Of a stretch of 64,000 nt of DNA, positions 60,966-64,000 are shown one piece after another. Numbering within the stretch: position 1 is the stretch's first letter; each line of letters begins with the position of its first letter. Both the position numbers and the translations under genes were made by a program. This DNA is from Punica granatum (lineage: Eukaryota; Streptophyta; Magnoliopsida; Myrtales; Lythraceae). The notes beneath the pieces were generated by a model. It ran no database searches. It was not told the origin of the DNA and was given only the letters and a program-made list of their open reading frames with translations. The stretch covers positions 11,408,001 to 11,472,000 of the forward strand of contig NC_045129.1 in the NCBI RefSeq assembly GCF_007655135.1, in the 5' to 3' direction.

Positions 60966-61865
60966 AATTACACTTAGAAATCTGCACTCAGCAGCCGAAA
61001 ATAGGAGCAAATGCTGCTCGATTTGAGGTTCAGTGCAGGACTACAATGGCGGAAAGTTTCAAATTTAGGGTTTGCTAATTGGAGGAAGAAGAAGTAGCGG
61101 ACGAGGAAGAGATGGCTTGTTTGTTTGGCGCGAGGGGCGTTTGATTTGGCGGGAAAGCAAAGTTACTGGGCCCCCGGTCTGATTGAAATTGGGCCTCATG
61201 GGCCCAAATTGACTACTTCGTTTGGACTTGGGCCTAACTTGAGAGCCCATGGAGCCCAATTCCCAGGCATGATTGACTCAATACTTGGAACAAATATTCA
61301 CGACATGCCAAGCACCAGGTGCTATGTGTAACTCCCGATCAGATCGTGCCACAGCATAATTGCCACCTTACCGGAGTAAGGCTCGATACTGGTAAGACCT
61401 TTAACCTGGGAAATTGATTAACGCGAGTCCTCGAAGTAGAGGAAAACCAACATTTGGTAACTAGACACACAGTGAGATGGAATGTTGCTTCTTTCTTAGG
61501 CCGAGGGTCCAGTTGCTGATGCTTATTGTGTATCCATATCTTAGATGGAAGTAGGAGTTCGTATACACAAACCAGTTCGAAAAGATAGAACGTGCAACAT
61601 CGCAGGGAATGCATATTTCTTATACAACAGAAACGCTCTAAGTTATTATTCAAGAAACAGAATGGTCTATGCATATCCAAGAGAAATAACACAGTAGTTT
61701 TTATGTTCATAATAGAAGAAGAGAAAAACCGACACGCCAAATTACAAAAGAGGATCACTCTCCGGCAGCAACTTTTATTCGTATAACATGATCGCGTTCA
61801 TCTCCCACTAGTAAGTTCTTCCGACATATACAGAACATAAACTTCCAATGGAATTGGCCTCATCT
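60966..61865. other. FAS2 5' flank / ADH 3' flank
   Basis: Both genes read leftward, so this 0.9 kb is the FAS2 promoter and the ADH 3' UTR. Two GGCGGGAAA- or TTGGCGCG-like strings occur at 61126-61156 (GGCGCGAGGG and TTTGGCGGGAAA). The latter matches the E2F site core TTTSGCGC/GGCGGGAAA, fitting an S-phase gene such as FAS2. Confidence 0.4.
61145..61157. promoter_or_regulatory. Candidate E2F-binding site upstream of FAS2
   Basis: TTTGGCGGGAAA fits the E2F consensus (TTTSSCGC / GCGGGAAA) and lies about 185 bp upstream of the FAS2 start codon. CAF-1 genes in plants are known E2F targets. Position and match are seen; function is inferred. Confidence 0.6.
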
Positions 61866-63818
<1,953 letters not shown>

Positions 63819-64000
63819 CTGAAATTTGAAAAGCAAATTGGCTGAGAATGAATTTAGCAAAGAATGAACTCAAGAACGCAAATGTAAAAGTTTTTTTTAT
63901 TGGCCACGGTTAATTGATCTAAAGGCTTAAAGCTTGTAGATGATATTCTTTGATATCATGTTACATTTTTGAATCACTAAAACTGATCCATCAGGCTTTA

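Noticed and set aside
61339..61758. 139-codon minus-strand frame between FAS2 and ADH
   Set aside because: Cys/Leu-rich with no family resemblance, located in the expected ADH 3' UTR.

Overview
This window is nuclear DNA from a flowering plant, most likely a dicot. The evidence is spliced GT-AG genes with close plant orthologues (a TBL O-acetyltransferase, an amidase, FAS2 and a class-P alcohol dehydrogenase), a plant-type F-box/DUF295 gene, degenerate TTTAGGG repeats, and a dense population of Copia, Gypsy, MULE, hAT, Harbinger-like and LINE elements in AT-rich DNA. Species cannot be fixed by eye.

Layout. 1-4.6 kb: a decayed Copia element, an hAT-type MITE with a near-perfect 8-bp target duplication, and a MULE with GC-rich gene-like cargo (Pack-MULE-like). 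4.6-7.7 kb: a three-exon TBL gene (+). 9.1-14.5 kb: a 12-exon amidase gene (-). 14.56-19.9 kb: an almost complete MULE with about 270-bp terminal inverted repeats and a five-exon MuDR-type transposase; its left end lies only 87 bp from the amidase start codon. 20.3-21.3 kb: a MITE with a GC-rich cassette between identical 22-bp direct repeats. 22.5-25.9 kb: a truncated Gypsy element, followed directly by a 250-bp foldback sequence.

26-44 kb is mostly AT-rich and gene-poor. It holds two truncated copies of the region around the F-box gene start, a MITE, hairpin-bearing tandem repeats, a tRNA-Asp pseudogene with an internal deletion, a small MULE relative, a retroelement with a possible 3.2-kb LTR, and a Rab5-like pseudogene. 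The intact single-exon F-box gene is at 44.9-46.2 kb. 46-57 kb holds LTR-like DNA, a 453-bp tandem duplication, a minisatellite, a nested pair of DNA transposons (one carrying telomere-like repeats, the other a captured piece of a basic-7S-globulin/EDGP-type aspartic protease gene), and a 5'-truncated LINE with a 16-bp target duplication.

57.7-61.0 kb is FAS2 (-), the middle subunit of chromatin assembly factor 1, with 12 exons. 61.9-63.8 kb is the 3' part of an ADH1-type alcohol dehydrogenase (-), whose first exons lie beyond the window end. The genes do not form a pathway; they are ordinary plant genes between repeats. The novel material is in the transposons: captured gene pieces, nesting, and insertion next to a start codon. 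Splice sites were read by hand from GT/AG signals, reading phase and recalled family sequences, with no alignment run.
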